64,000 nucleotides of DNA, taken from contig NC_079886.1 in assembly GCF_029227915.1 (NCBI RefSeq), positions 17,770,501-17,834,500 on the forward strand, written 5' to 3'. Source of the DNA: Hydractinia symbiolongicarpus. Its lineage: Eukaryota > Cnidaria > Hydrozoa > Anthoathecata > Hydractiniidae. A model generated the notes under the pieces. That model worked only from the letters and a program-made list of their open reading frames with translations. It ran no database searches and had not been told where the DNA came from. Position numbers and translations under genes: made by a program. Below are positions 12,801-23,500 of the stretch, in pieces (position 1 is the first letter of the stretch; each line of letters opens with the position of its first letter).

Positions 12801-15489
12801 ATGGTATTTTGTCTTTGTGATGAATTTCATAGCGAATTTGATATTGGCTGCTCCTTAATAACGGCACAGGGGTCAAGAGACCCCTAGATACAAGGATGTC
12901 TAAAGAAGGTAAATTGCATCGAAACTTTACCAAAAAATGTTTTTTCCAGTGGCAATGTCAATAATGTCATCAAAGGGAAGATCAAACATGGCAGATAATA
13001 TCAAATTTTTATATTAGTTTGAAAAGGGAAATATAAAAAGCTTTAAGAATACTTCTTAGGAAAAAATAGCTTCCAAATCATTGCGTTATGCAAAGGATGC
13101 ACGAAAAATGTACCACGTGGGTGAATATTTTCACGGAAAAAGATTTGTATAATAAGAAAATATCGCAAGGAACAATAAAAGGTGAATTGTTTATCCAAAA
13201 TATTACCGCGCGTTGTCTCTTTATACGGCTTGTGATGTATCTTCCAAGTTGGTAAGCAACACAAATATTTTTTCAGCTTCACAGATTTCTTCACCATCTT
13301 TGCTACAACTTTTACCGTAACATTCCGCTCAAATTGTGAACGTTATTTTTTCAATATGGAAAAAATTGAAAACTTTAACTTCCATATTTTAACTTGATGA
13401 TAATTTTTGTCATATAGATAATTTGCCTGATTGCGTTTCCTGATAGCTCGATTCTCTCAACACAGATATATTTATTGATTTGCTCAACAACGTCAATTAG
13501 AAAGATTAGCACTAATTATGCAGAAATATTGGTGCTAATTATGTTAATATGCAGAGATGATTAAACCCTCAAGTTATGAAATAAAACAGAATGCTCTAAC
13601 GACTTATTATCTTGTCAGATAAAATGTCGGACATAATTTTGGTCAGGCAAAAATATTCAACACTTAAATTTTTCCGTTTTTTAAATTTCTTGTTACTGCT
13701 TTTTTAGCCAAGTTTTTTATTTAAAGACAGTTAAAAAACACTTGTGCTGATTGACACCTCAGGGAGGCCGTGACTAATTGGTAATTACAGTATAGAAAAT
13801 AAACAAGTTTGGGATGGCCTTAAAAATACGTGTGTAGTCCACCTATCCTGGTTTAAAAAAGAAAAAAAATATTTTGTAAAAAAACTTTGGAAAGGTTTCC
13901 TTAGCTAGTTCGAAGATCATTTTTTTAGAGTGGTGTCTTCTTATAAGGCGTTATTTCTAGAGGACATCTTCTAGAAAGGGTGGTTAGAGTGGCATCTACT
14001 TGAAAGGGGCGTTTTTTCTGGTGGGCGTCTACGCAAGATAAATTATTTCACAGGGGTGTTGATAAAATACGAATAACTTTTAAAGAGTGTTAGTTGTGAC
14101 GAGTGGCTGGGGGACATTTATACATTTTCGAGTATGACATTTGTTTGAGAATGGGTGCCAAAAGTTACTTTATAGTGGCCGCCACATGAAATGAAAGATG
14201 CAAATTAATTAGCTATTAGATAAGCATGGAATTAATTAAACACGCATGGGTGGTTATTTAATATGATGGTAATTACGTTAACACGAAATCTTTTCCGCGT
14301 GGTAGTTACGTAAGGTTTTACAATAACTACATGAGCTAGTTCCAGGTCACATTAAGACAGATAGCGCGTCTCTGACATATGGCTACAAGCGCAATATTAA
14401 CTCGTCTCCAGGGACGTTATATAAATAGCATAAAACCTTTAGGCTTTTCCTAGGCAGAATTTACGGAGATTTTAGGCAACTTTTTATTAGGGAATTTTGT
14501 CTTTATGATAAATTCAAAAGCGCCGTGATATCAACTTCAGACAAGAGACTGGAAACGAGGATGCATGCAAGATATATGATCTATTTGAAAAACTACGTTG
14601 ATTCCTTAGTAGACTCCTTGAACATTACAAAAGGAACTCAACTACTATATATTTATGCTTGACCAGCACAAAAATTCCTCCTCAACCTTTAGAATTGGTA
14701 GAACCTGTTTAAAATAAAAACACGCTTATCATCAATACAGGATCAAATTATCGAAATTATACATAAATCAAACTAAAGCTTCAAGTATCATTTTTATAAG
14801 AAACCAAGCAAGGGCGTGTAGGCTTCTTATTTATTTCATGATTTTACCATTAAAAGTTTCTTGCGTGTTTTTTAGGAATGATCGTGTAATCTATATTATA
14901 ATGCCCGTATACGTCTGTCTGTCTGTCTATCACGCAAAATGGTAGCTTAGCTGCGCAATAGCGAGAAGCACGCAATGCGGTATAAAAAGGACGGGCGAAC
15001 CCGCGGATTTTCCGCGGGCTAACGACTAGTTAATAAAATATTATTATTGAGTTTGCAAATATCAACTTTTTTAGTCAAAAAATATATGCGTATCTGACAA
15101 AGTAGTAATGAGTGACTGCCATTTGCAGCAAAGTTAACCCTTTTTCAAAATTGTGTAGATAAAAATGACGTTATTTAAGTGGTGGAGGGGTGAGGAGGGG
15201 TGGAGGGGTGAGGAGGGGGGGAGAGGTGCATAAGCTACACTTGTAAAAGTTTCTTAAAATTTAAGATAACCTAGTAGTCTGTTGCTTCTAAATAGGCTTC
15301 TTTTATATAAAACAAAAATACGTAAAATAACATAACAAAGAACTAACCGTTAAATTCTCCATCTTTATCAACAATTCTTTTGATTTCATCCGTGGTCAAC
15401 TTACGATGTGATAATGTTGTTATTGGTTTAAATACAGGAATTTCTCGTTTAGTGATCTTGATTTTTCTGGGTTTCAAAATGGTGGTCAT
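3819..15489 (-). CDS. Alpha-carbonic anhydrase-related protein, probably acatalytic
   Basis: Seven exons on the minus strand: 15489-15348, 12314-12112, 11652-11512, 6106-6017, 5527-5461, 5203-5046 and 3941-3819 (924 nt, 307 aa). All borders are GT/AG and all phases agree. Family landmarks in order: DWTYQGVNGPDYWHRNFP, YQSPVNI, NNGC, FVCFHW, RGSEHCVDGKSYPMEIQLIH, GSLTTPPCNECVTWIV and NNYRPLQKL. Against human CA2 numbering, zinc ligand His94 is Cys, His96 is kept, His119 is Gln and the proton shuttle His64 is Cys. Glu106 and Thr199 are retained. Loss of two of three zinc ligands predicts no CO2 hydration, as in vertebrate carbonic anhydrase-related proteins, which act through protein binding. 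No clear signal peptide is visible in the N-terminus (MTTILKPRKIKITK...), so it is probably cytosolic. An out-of-frame ATG lies 7 nt upstream of the chosen start. A gene on the other strand sits inside the third intron. Confidence 0.9.
5594..5850. repeat. Degenerate 17-18-bp tandem repeat
   Basis: About a dozen variants of ACCGCACCAAGTTTGTAA follow each other, the left ones nearly identical and the right ones diverged. The array lies in the carbonic anhydrase-related gene between the exons ending at 5527 and 6017. Confidence 0.75.
6631..6929. mobile_element. MITE-like element with 19-bp inverted ends
   Basis: The ends read CGATTTCCATTAAATCGTT and, in reverse complement, CGATTTCCATTAAAGCGTT, one mismatch in 19. 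The 299-bp interior has no ORF and is richer in GC than its surroundings. It sits in an intron of the carbonic anhydrase-related gene. Confidence 0.6.
7897..10191 (+). CDS. Mab-21 domain cGAS-like nucleotidyltransferase with long helical C-terminal extension
   Basis: Two exons, 7897-8056 and 8192-10191, joined in phase 1 (719 aa). The first ATG in a GTGAACATGG context at 7897 is taken as start. The nucleotidyltransferase signature is TGSSAEGL (about residue 62) followed by the acidic pair SDLDHM. A third acidic residue is in YADIIYSLKHETWP, aligned with the human cGAS stretch holding Asp319. The Mab-21 C-terminal lobe follows: STEWRYSFSITAELPLS, LVSTYYIKTCMFWISEE and PNYFIPENNMI. All three metal-binding acidic residues of the cGAS fold are therefore present. 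The zinc ribbon of vertebrate cGAS is absent, as expected for Mab-21-like proteins. Roughly 300 residues after the Mab-21 domain are helical and TPR-like, for example LLGHSYIRIDDLNNAKYFF. Catalytic activity and the ligand are inference. The gene lies wholly within an intron of the oppositely oriented carbonic anhydrase-related gene. Confidence 0.88.
10359..10450 (-). mobile_element. Helitron 3'-end remnant, reverse orientation
   Basis: Read on the minus strand, the segment ends in GCTAACGACTAG followed by T, the same 3' end as the Helitron-like copies at 14890 and 19561. The hairpin is degenerate and no 5' end is seen. Confidence 0.5.
10474..10533. repeat. Hairpin with GGGGGTTTT/AAAACCCCC arms
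   Basis: ACGGGGGTTTT and its near complement AAAACCCCCGG enclose a loop of about 38 nt that itself contains short inverted words. It lies just downstream of the Mab-21-like gene. No function is assigned. Confidence 0.5.
10767..11437 (+). mobile_element. Tandem array of Helitron-type 3' ends
   Basis: At least five same-orientation units contain GGACGGGCGA..CCGTGGATTTTT at about 10837, 10930, 11058, 11211 and 11324. Some end in CTAACGACTAGT or ACCGACTAGT. Each begins with TAATA/TATAA and a CGTCTGTCTGTGT-like stretch. The last unit stops within the 5'-type part at about 11437, 75 bp from an exon of the carbonic anhydrase-related gene. This looks like repeated insertion or end-joining of short non-autonomous Helitrons. 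Confidence 0.65.
14890..15029 (+). mobile_element. Short non-autonomous Helitron
   Basis: The element starts TCTATATTATAATGCCCG directly after an A and ends CTAG directly before a T, the A^T insertion typical of Helitrons. A perfect hairpin, CCCGCGGATTTTCCGCGGG, lies 7 nt upstream of the terminal CTAG. There are no terminal inverted repeats and no ORF. A TCTGTCTGTCTGTC-type repeat sits near the 5' end. Confidence 0.75.
15181..15228 (+). repeat. G-rich tract, possible G-quadruplex
   Basis: Repeats of GGAGGGGTGAGGAGGGG contain at least four runs of four or more G within 48 bases. It sits in intron 1 of the carbonic anhydrase-related gene, about 120 bp from the first exon, with the G-runs on the template strand. 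Confidence 0.6.
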
Positions 15490-17556
15490 TTTTCATGAAC
15501 GATTTCCACTCGATGTGTAAAATCCTTCACATTTGCATCAAGCAAAAATAAAACCGGAAAATTAATACTTATATTTCTTATTATCTAATTAAGGATATCC
15601 GATAGCCAATTAAACATGCATTTATTACGTGTAGTTAATTATTTAAAAATAAATATTTGTTTTTAACTTTTCTTTCATTGTGTTTTTACTTGAAGTCTTC
15701 TAAAGCTTATCTCCCGCAAAAAATTAAGTTAATTTTATGTGAAAGGTTGTGTAGGGATTTGTATATTTTTATTTTGCAAAATCCTTATTGATTCTTAAGA
15801 TTTCGGACTAAGAAGTTCCACTAATTATGCATCATCAACTAGCTCAGTTTTAGGAAGACATATAGGGTCAAAATGTTTTTTTGGTCATTCAGTTTGCCGT
15901 TACATAAATTTCAATATTCACTTGCAATAATTATGCTCAATAACAGAAATCACTAGTTTAAAAGCTAATTTATGACGTCATAATTTCGCATAATTAGCGA
16001 AACTTTTGAATACATGTAATATGGACAATCAATTACGATTTTTCAAAAAAAAAAAAAGGTTCCTAGATAACTCTTAAGTATTTTTGCTTAACTTGTCATT
16101 TCGCAGGAGTTAAGCTTTAAGGGACACAGTTGAGTTCCTGATATCTCAATTCATTTAATTTTTAATTGCATAAAAGACACGAGAATGAAGTCAAGCACCC
16201 ATCATAAAATAACTATGTAAGCCTTATTTTATGCTTCGTAATGTGATTAAGTGCTGTCGTCAGCAACAATTAGAACAACGTAACAATATTTAACTTTGCA
16301 TAGAACCTATCAAGAGGTAGTTTTCATAAGACTAGCTAAAACAAAGCATAAGTTAAAAGAATCAATTTTCCATTGTTACAACAGCTTTAACAAGATTGTA
16401 GAGATGTCCTCTGTTCAACACATTTAAAAATGTAACATCAACAACAACAACAACAACAAACAAAAACGACAACAACAACAACAACGACGACAACAGCAAC
16501 AACAACAACATCGACAGCAAATGAAATGTACATACCACACTTGCAGATGTCTTTTAACACATTCAACATATCGCTTCCTCATTAGGACGAAATGATATTT
16601 CCCTAACCACAGGATATAACAATCGGAACTTGTCGTTGTATAACCTTTCGTAACATGCTTCTTTTATAAACAATTGATATCATCCCACGTGCTAATAGCT
16701 AATTGCACACTTGCTAACTTGAATAAACACGTGGTCTGCTGTATATCTCACTCAACAAAGTTTAAACTCCTTTTACTAGCCTGGAAACCGTCCTTTGGCT
16801 GTCAGAATACTGAAGTTGTACCAATTAACTAAGATTTCAGACTTTACAGACTGTGGTATGCAATTCCTTTACGTGCGGTAAAAGTCAATTGCGTACCATT
16901 TTTACTGTAACTACCTGCTGCATATAGTAGCTGGATAGTGCCGTGTCACAGCTCTTACTCTTGATGACCTCATTATGAGAGGAGGAAGGGAAGGAAAGGG
17001 GTACCACCAATTTCAATTTATTAAAAATAAAAAAATTCTGAAAAGTGCAGACCCTCTTCCTATTTTAGGCCCTAGATGAAAACACACCCACATCCATTTC
17101 CTAACACCCTCCCCAATTATCGATACCTGGGTTAAATTCCACCAAATAAAATAAAAAAACACTTTTTAACAAAAAATATTTTTTTACGTATAAATACATG
17201 TATAGATTATACACAAATTACAAAACTACACACAAAATTAGCGCCAACTTTTGTCAATAACCTTCTCGACGGACAGAGAGGTCGGGAAGGATTCAGTCGG
17301 CATGTTTGTTTACAAGACGAGCGAACACAAAGAAGTATTAATTTAAGGCCAAATTGGGGTACAACAATTTAATATAAAGCATCCCTTTAAAAAAGCAACG
17401 AATTCGCCGGACTTGTCGTCTATAAGTGGGCTTATACACGGATTTTTACAACTTGTTGATACTTTTTAACGAACAAAACGAAAAATAGAAAGGACGTGAT
17501 TTGTAAATGTCCCATAGTCATCACTGGTCAATGATTGCCTCGATAGTTTGATTTCG
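15490..17556. other. Intergenic region between the carbonic anhydrase-related gene and TTF2
   Basis: This is the 5' flank of the carbonic anhydrase-related gene and the 3' flank of TTF2, both on the minus strand. It holds a CAA-type microsatellite at 16441-16511 and AT-rich sequence. No coding exon was recognised. Confidence 0.6.
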
Positions 17557-20500
17557 TTACCTCGATAACCCAAATATTGTCTTGAGATCATCAAGGGTAA
17601 GTTTCTGTGATTTTCCACTAAAAAATGAAGAAAAGAAAAAGAGTTCCGATTTTTTGCAAATCCCTTTTCAAGGTTTTTTTTAAATTAATTTTTTTCTAAA
17701 CAAAATTGTTTGGCAATTTCCTGACCTTATATAAGAAAAAGGAAAATTACCGCTTTTTTTTTAAATCCACAGACTTTGAAAAACTCATTAAATGTTTCGC
17801 AATTTTTGCCCAACAATAAATTATTTAGCTTTGAGATAACACCAAATGAAACATACCCATATAAAACACTGTTGGCGATCGATTTCTTTTTTTCTTGCAA
17901 CTGCACAATCCTCTCCTCAACTGTGTTCACACACAAAAATCTAAAAATGCAATACATATCTCGCTTCACAAAAATAATATAGTAATGATATTGTGGTTTG
18001 AAAATTTTGCGCGAGAAATAACTTTCAATAATCTTTCGAGAGAACCGACTTTTACAATAAGCAATGTCATTTTTAAATATTTTTTAATTTAGAAAACACA
18101 AATTATAGAAATCAAAAAGAGCGAAAATTAACTTTCACGAGTAACCTTATTTTAACATATTTCGAGGGCAAAAACTTTTGCGATTAAGGTGGTGGTAACG
18201 CTTTTTAGCCGTTCAAATAGATGGATTTTTCAGTCAGTGTGTTATCAATACGAACTTTCTTTATTATTTCCTGAAAATATTGGTTTTCAGGCACATAGAA
18301 ACGAAATTCATAATTTACTGCAGTTGAAAATTCCAAGAGAGCACTTTACGATCTTGAGTTAATAGAAAAAGTCAAAATTCCACAAATTTTCTTGATCTTT
18401 CCGAACTAGAAAACATAAATTTTCATTTTAAAAGTTTCATAAATGCATTCTGAAAAAACATATAGATTGATGTAAAGGTGGTAGATTGTAAGCTAACTTG
18501 GTTAACTACCTATGAATAACGACATCTTTTTTCTGGCCAACTCGGTATATCCTATCACACGCCTGTTCTTCTAAAGCAGGATTCCTAAAATAAACAAAAC
18601 ACACATGCAGGCGAATTCAAATCTCTTTAGATTTAAGAAGTGGACGTTTCTTTGTGATGTACTAAACGAATGTAACCAAAAAATAAAATGGAACAAGACC
18701 TTGAAAGGCTAACACAACAAAGTGCGTCTTTACCATCAACCAGCTCAGACACATTGCAACTTTTTTTCAATTTTTTTCAATCATCTTAGGGTGCGTGAAA
18801 CAAAACCCATGTAAAAGGGACAGTAGGGATTAATTATAAGAGGTTAATGTGACGAGTTAACAAGAATTGTTTTTAAAATATTTGAATTTTGTCTTGTCTA
18901 TCTTGTCTATATTTTATTGCGTTTATGACTGCCCCAAGACATTAACTCTTTCACTCCACCATAATATTTTTTTGTGTGTGAACAATAGTTTAGCTATAGC
19001 AACCATCAACCAAAGATTACCAATGCTGATCAAGTAAAAATAGATTATTTCCACCAATCAAATTCAAGCCAACACCACCAGCTTTTAGAGACACTAACAT
19101 AACCTAAATAAATAAAAATATTTCTTCAGGCACATAAATTCTAAAGATATGCAGTTGAAACAAAATAACAAATTAATAAATCTTATTTGTCTATTTATTT
19201 GAACAATAGATAATATCAGGAAACTAACGAGACAAAAAAATTAGCGATCACGGAAATAACACGAAGGAAATTGACGCGAATGCCTACAACAACTAATAAA
19301 AAAGAATTTGATTAACGTGATTTATGATGTAACTGACTTACAAAGAGCACTAAAATAACGCGAATTAGAATATATGTTTACAGGGTGACCACTAATAAAA
19401 TGAGATCAAAAGTAAGGACATTAAGGAGAATTACGGAGACAAATTGACATTTTTTAGGATATTGTGCTGTAAACTACGGAGAAAACCAATTTTAGTTTTT
19501 TATGTTTTTGTGTTACATACTATGTTCTATGATGAGAAAATTATACATATTATACAATTATCTATATTATAATGCCCGTATACGTCTGTCCGTCCGTCCG
19601 TCTGTCTGTCACGCAAAATGGTAGCTTAGCTGTGACTGCCCGTATACGTCTGTCCGTCCGTCCGTCTGTCTGTCACGCAAAATGGTAGCTTAGCTGTGAC
19701 GGGCGAACCCGTGGATTTTTCCACGGGCTAACGACTAGTACATATAAATTATGCTCTAGGGAAAATATAGGATTTCAGGTAACAGAGAAATGTCTTATTT
19801 CACTGGTGATGAACAATCTATGAACACATTTCCAAAAAAGTTACGATCAGAAAAATTAAAAAATAAGGAGAAATCCAGGAGAATAGCTAAAATTTCAATT
19901 TTTTTAAGTACATTTAAGTACTTTTAAGGAGATTTTTTTTCTAGGGTTATTTAAGGAATTTAAAGGAGTGGTCCACGAAAAATCAAAAAAAATGATTTCA
20001 TCTTATTTTATCGGAAATGTTTTATTTATTATTATAAAAAACTTTTTTTAAAAAAAAGTTCTTTTTTTTCTTTTATTCGGCCCTTTTTTACAATCCTGTT
20101 TAAATAGCCGTGACGCCATAGTTGGCGAATGATTTTTTTGTGTGTTAAGACAATTCAGCAAATAGAATGATATTCTGGGGTATCCAAGATCGTAATTTCA
20201 TAATTAGAAATATTTATTTTATTTTATTTTCACATATTATATATTATATATTTTTGTGTTTATTCTTCCGAGTAAAGGACATAGACACCACCCTCTTCAG
20301 GGAAAACTTGTCTTATTTTTCATACAACACGCGACGGTATAACTCGGCGATTGCCTTTTCGAAGTCGTTAGAAAACGAACCAAATGAATTTGGTTGTAAG
20401 CAGCAAACCGAAAAGATTTGTTTGTAGGCGTGTCTTGCAGAAATTTCCCTCTTATCTCGTGTAAGCATATTAAAACGAGACAAAGTTGCTTGAAATCCTC

Positions 20501-23500
20501 ATTCTCAGTTACACATTTTATTCCTAAAAAAACAACGGATATTTGTACGATACATATCATTATTATATCATATTTTAACAATACTTTTTATGTAGCTTAA
20601 TCATATTTAAAAAAAAATATGTTTAAGCACATATACCTTGGAATTGTTTGTCTGTTAATACATCCACTTCCGTGCAACAAAGACAATCAATCTCCCTAGT
20701 TTCAGTCTTGCAGTTATCACAATTGCACCATTCGTTTCTCCAAACACGAAAACTTTCCCAATGTTTCACTAAGAATATCGCTTCTCTCTCAGTTACAATG
20801 TTTTTATTATCATTATATTTATTGGTCTCGAATTAAAAAATGTTGCAGCCCTGTGCCTGTAAAAAGCTCATCAAAGGTTTCCATCTCATTATCACCGTCC
20901 TCATCTTCTCCAAAATTGTTTTCTTCTTCAATAATATCATACTCTAATTCTTCTTCGCTGTGTCTGTGTTCATATATGTGATCTGAGTATCAAGCTTTTC
21001 TTTCTCTCTCTCTCTCGAAACTAACATCGCCAATTATGACGTGACAGCAAAAGGTCTCAATAAAAAGACAATCTTTGCGCATTGATTAAAAGATCAATAA
21101 ACAATTTTTCGAAAAAAGAATAAAAACTTTATACTAATTGAATAGCGGAGAATCCAAAGAACAAATAAAAAAAATCGAAAATTTCGTGGGACCACTCCTT
21201 TAAGGAGGAGTGGTCACCCTGGTTTATTTGGAGAATAAGCTTACTAACAACCAGTTTCTCGTGCTTTCTTCAAAAATTTTTAATATCAGCTGTCATGCAG
21301 CCTGACTTAATCACATTAAGTTCGTGAACCGTATTAGGACAAGAGTACTTTTTTTTTCGTCAATCAAACGAGAACGGCGTATGCGTGTATGGAAGAGCAT
21401 TGTATTGCGGTTGCTGGTAATATATTTTTAAATTTAATTACAGGTTTTCAAATTAAAAAGAAAAAGTATAAAATATAAAAATACTTCATTTGTTTATAAA
21501 ACCTTTTTGGGCATCCCCATTATCAGTATAGGTTTTAAATTATCTAGTAGCTCTTTTAACGTCCTGTATATTTACGTTACGTTAACAAGGGGCATTTAAT
21601 TAACGCAAAGTTTAAAAATTCGCGTTAATTTTATGCCTCGTTAATTTCCTGAAACAAGATAACACGAAAAAAGAAACTTTCATTCTTACACACCTGTGGA
21701 TTTCTCTCAGTATTGAACAACTCCACTAACTCCGATCGTTTTTTCGCGTTCACACTAGAATAAAGCGCAAGTATAAACAAAGTGAGTTAAAAAGCCTTCA
21801 TGTAACTATACCGTTAACAAAACTTAAATTTACTTGTTGTTTATACAACAAAGGAAGCTTACAATAAGAAACAACTTAACAAAGCTTAATGTCAGTCGCA
21901 AGACACTTTTGGATATACCGTAAATGCTCTAATGAACACCCTTCTCCCGCTTAATAGCAAAAAAGGGCGTTAATTAGAATTTCACGAAATTAGAGAAATC
22001 TACGAACTCTGATGTCGAAGAGGCGAACGCGGACTTCAACCTTTCGGATGAAGATTTTGCGGACGAAGAGTTTTGTAGCTGTTGATTAAAGGGGTTACGA
22101 AATGATTGAATAAGCTCAATCTCCGCAATTTTAAAGAATAAACGTGTAATAAACGGACGACTCAAAAGGTCAAGGTGCAAGAAATTATGCACACTTTAGA
22201 ACCACACAGACGTCTAGACAACCTGTTTATAATTACTTTTTATGATGAATTTTGCCACTTTTTTTATTTTTATTTTCTAAAAAAAAAGAAAAATTTTCCT
22301 TCAGTATTCTTTTTTAAAATATATTAAATATCAATAAATCGAAGGTTTGTTTTGACGAGGGAATAGAGACAACGCGAGGAGCTGTATTGTTAAAAATGCT
22401 ATGTTACTAGAAAGTAATAAACACCTCAAAAAAGATTTTAAAGTCATTGTTCTTGCTTGGACTGGCTCTATGTACAACAAACTTATATGTTTCTATGCAA
22501 AATTCCGAAGGATATATCTAGCTAGCAAGTTAAAAAGTTTGAAGTTTATTTTATTAGAAAGTTTGAGTTAAAAACAAGGTAAGTGCTTATATCGAATAAA
22601 CTATGGATATCCAATATATGGATATTTCTTTTGTTTTCAGTTACATTTGTTGCTGTTGTCCTCAGTGACCATAAACTTTTCCAGCGCTGTTAGCTCGACT
22701 TTTGTGGAGTCACTAAAGTCGAAAACCGACAGACGTTTCGTAGCCCCTTTAATATCACAGAAAAAAACATATTTTGAAGCATAAAGAAGTAAAGTTTTTA
22801 TATAAACACTTTATCTTCGCGCCCTAGACATTTCAAAAATTAAGTTAACGTTCATAATGTTAAGTGGGTCTTTTTTTAACAGTTAATTTAAGTAGATTTG
22901 ATTACTTTTTAAAAGGATTTTTCACATGCTTTAGGAAATTACAGTAAAAATTGCATAAAAACTGGGAAAAAGAAAATTCGAAATTTAAAAACAGAATTAT
23001 CTGGGCGAGAAAAGAAATACTGTTTTTTATGCTGAATCCAACCTTAAACATGAACTTTAGGTGATTAAAAAAACACGTCGCCTGTCCAACTCTCACTTAG
23101 CACAAACACAAAACTACATTTATACAAAACAATAGAACCAAACAACACACAAATTGAAATCGTTTACAAAAAAGAAAGTAGGGAGGGGTCTCCTTTCATT
23201 AATGTCCATAATTTAATAGCTGTGGTAATTCCGTTAAACATTTTGGGCTGGCGTGTAATCATACCCTTACCTTCCAGTAATAAACTCAAAGTTAAATCCT
23301 TCATTCTTCAAATGATACGCTATTGTGTCTAGCATGCGAGTCCATTGCGATACAATAACGCTGAAATAAAAAAAGCGAACCGCATAAAACAACAACACTA
23401 TTTAAAACAGCCTTTTTTCAACATGTGGAATAAAAACCGCATAGAACTATAACTAACTGCATATAGACTGAAGCACATAAAAATCTACCTTTTTCCTTCA

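Larger units (their letters stand above)
19381..21221. mobile_element. Outer inverted-repeat transposon, CAGGGTGACCACT ends
   Basis: It begins CAGGGTGACCACT and ends with the exact complement AGTGGTCACCCTG, 1841 bp. GTTTA flanks both sides, a possible 5-bp target duplication. The interior is AT-rich with AAGGAGA words. It hosts a Helitron at 19561-19738 and a TTAA-flanked element at 19964-21199. No transposase was seen. It lies in the TTF2 intron between exons ending at 21694 and 19103. Confidence 0.65.
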
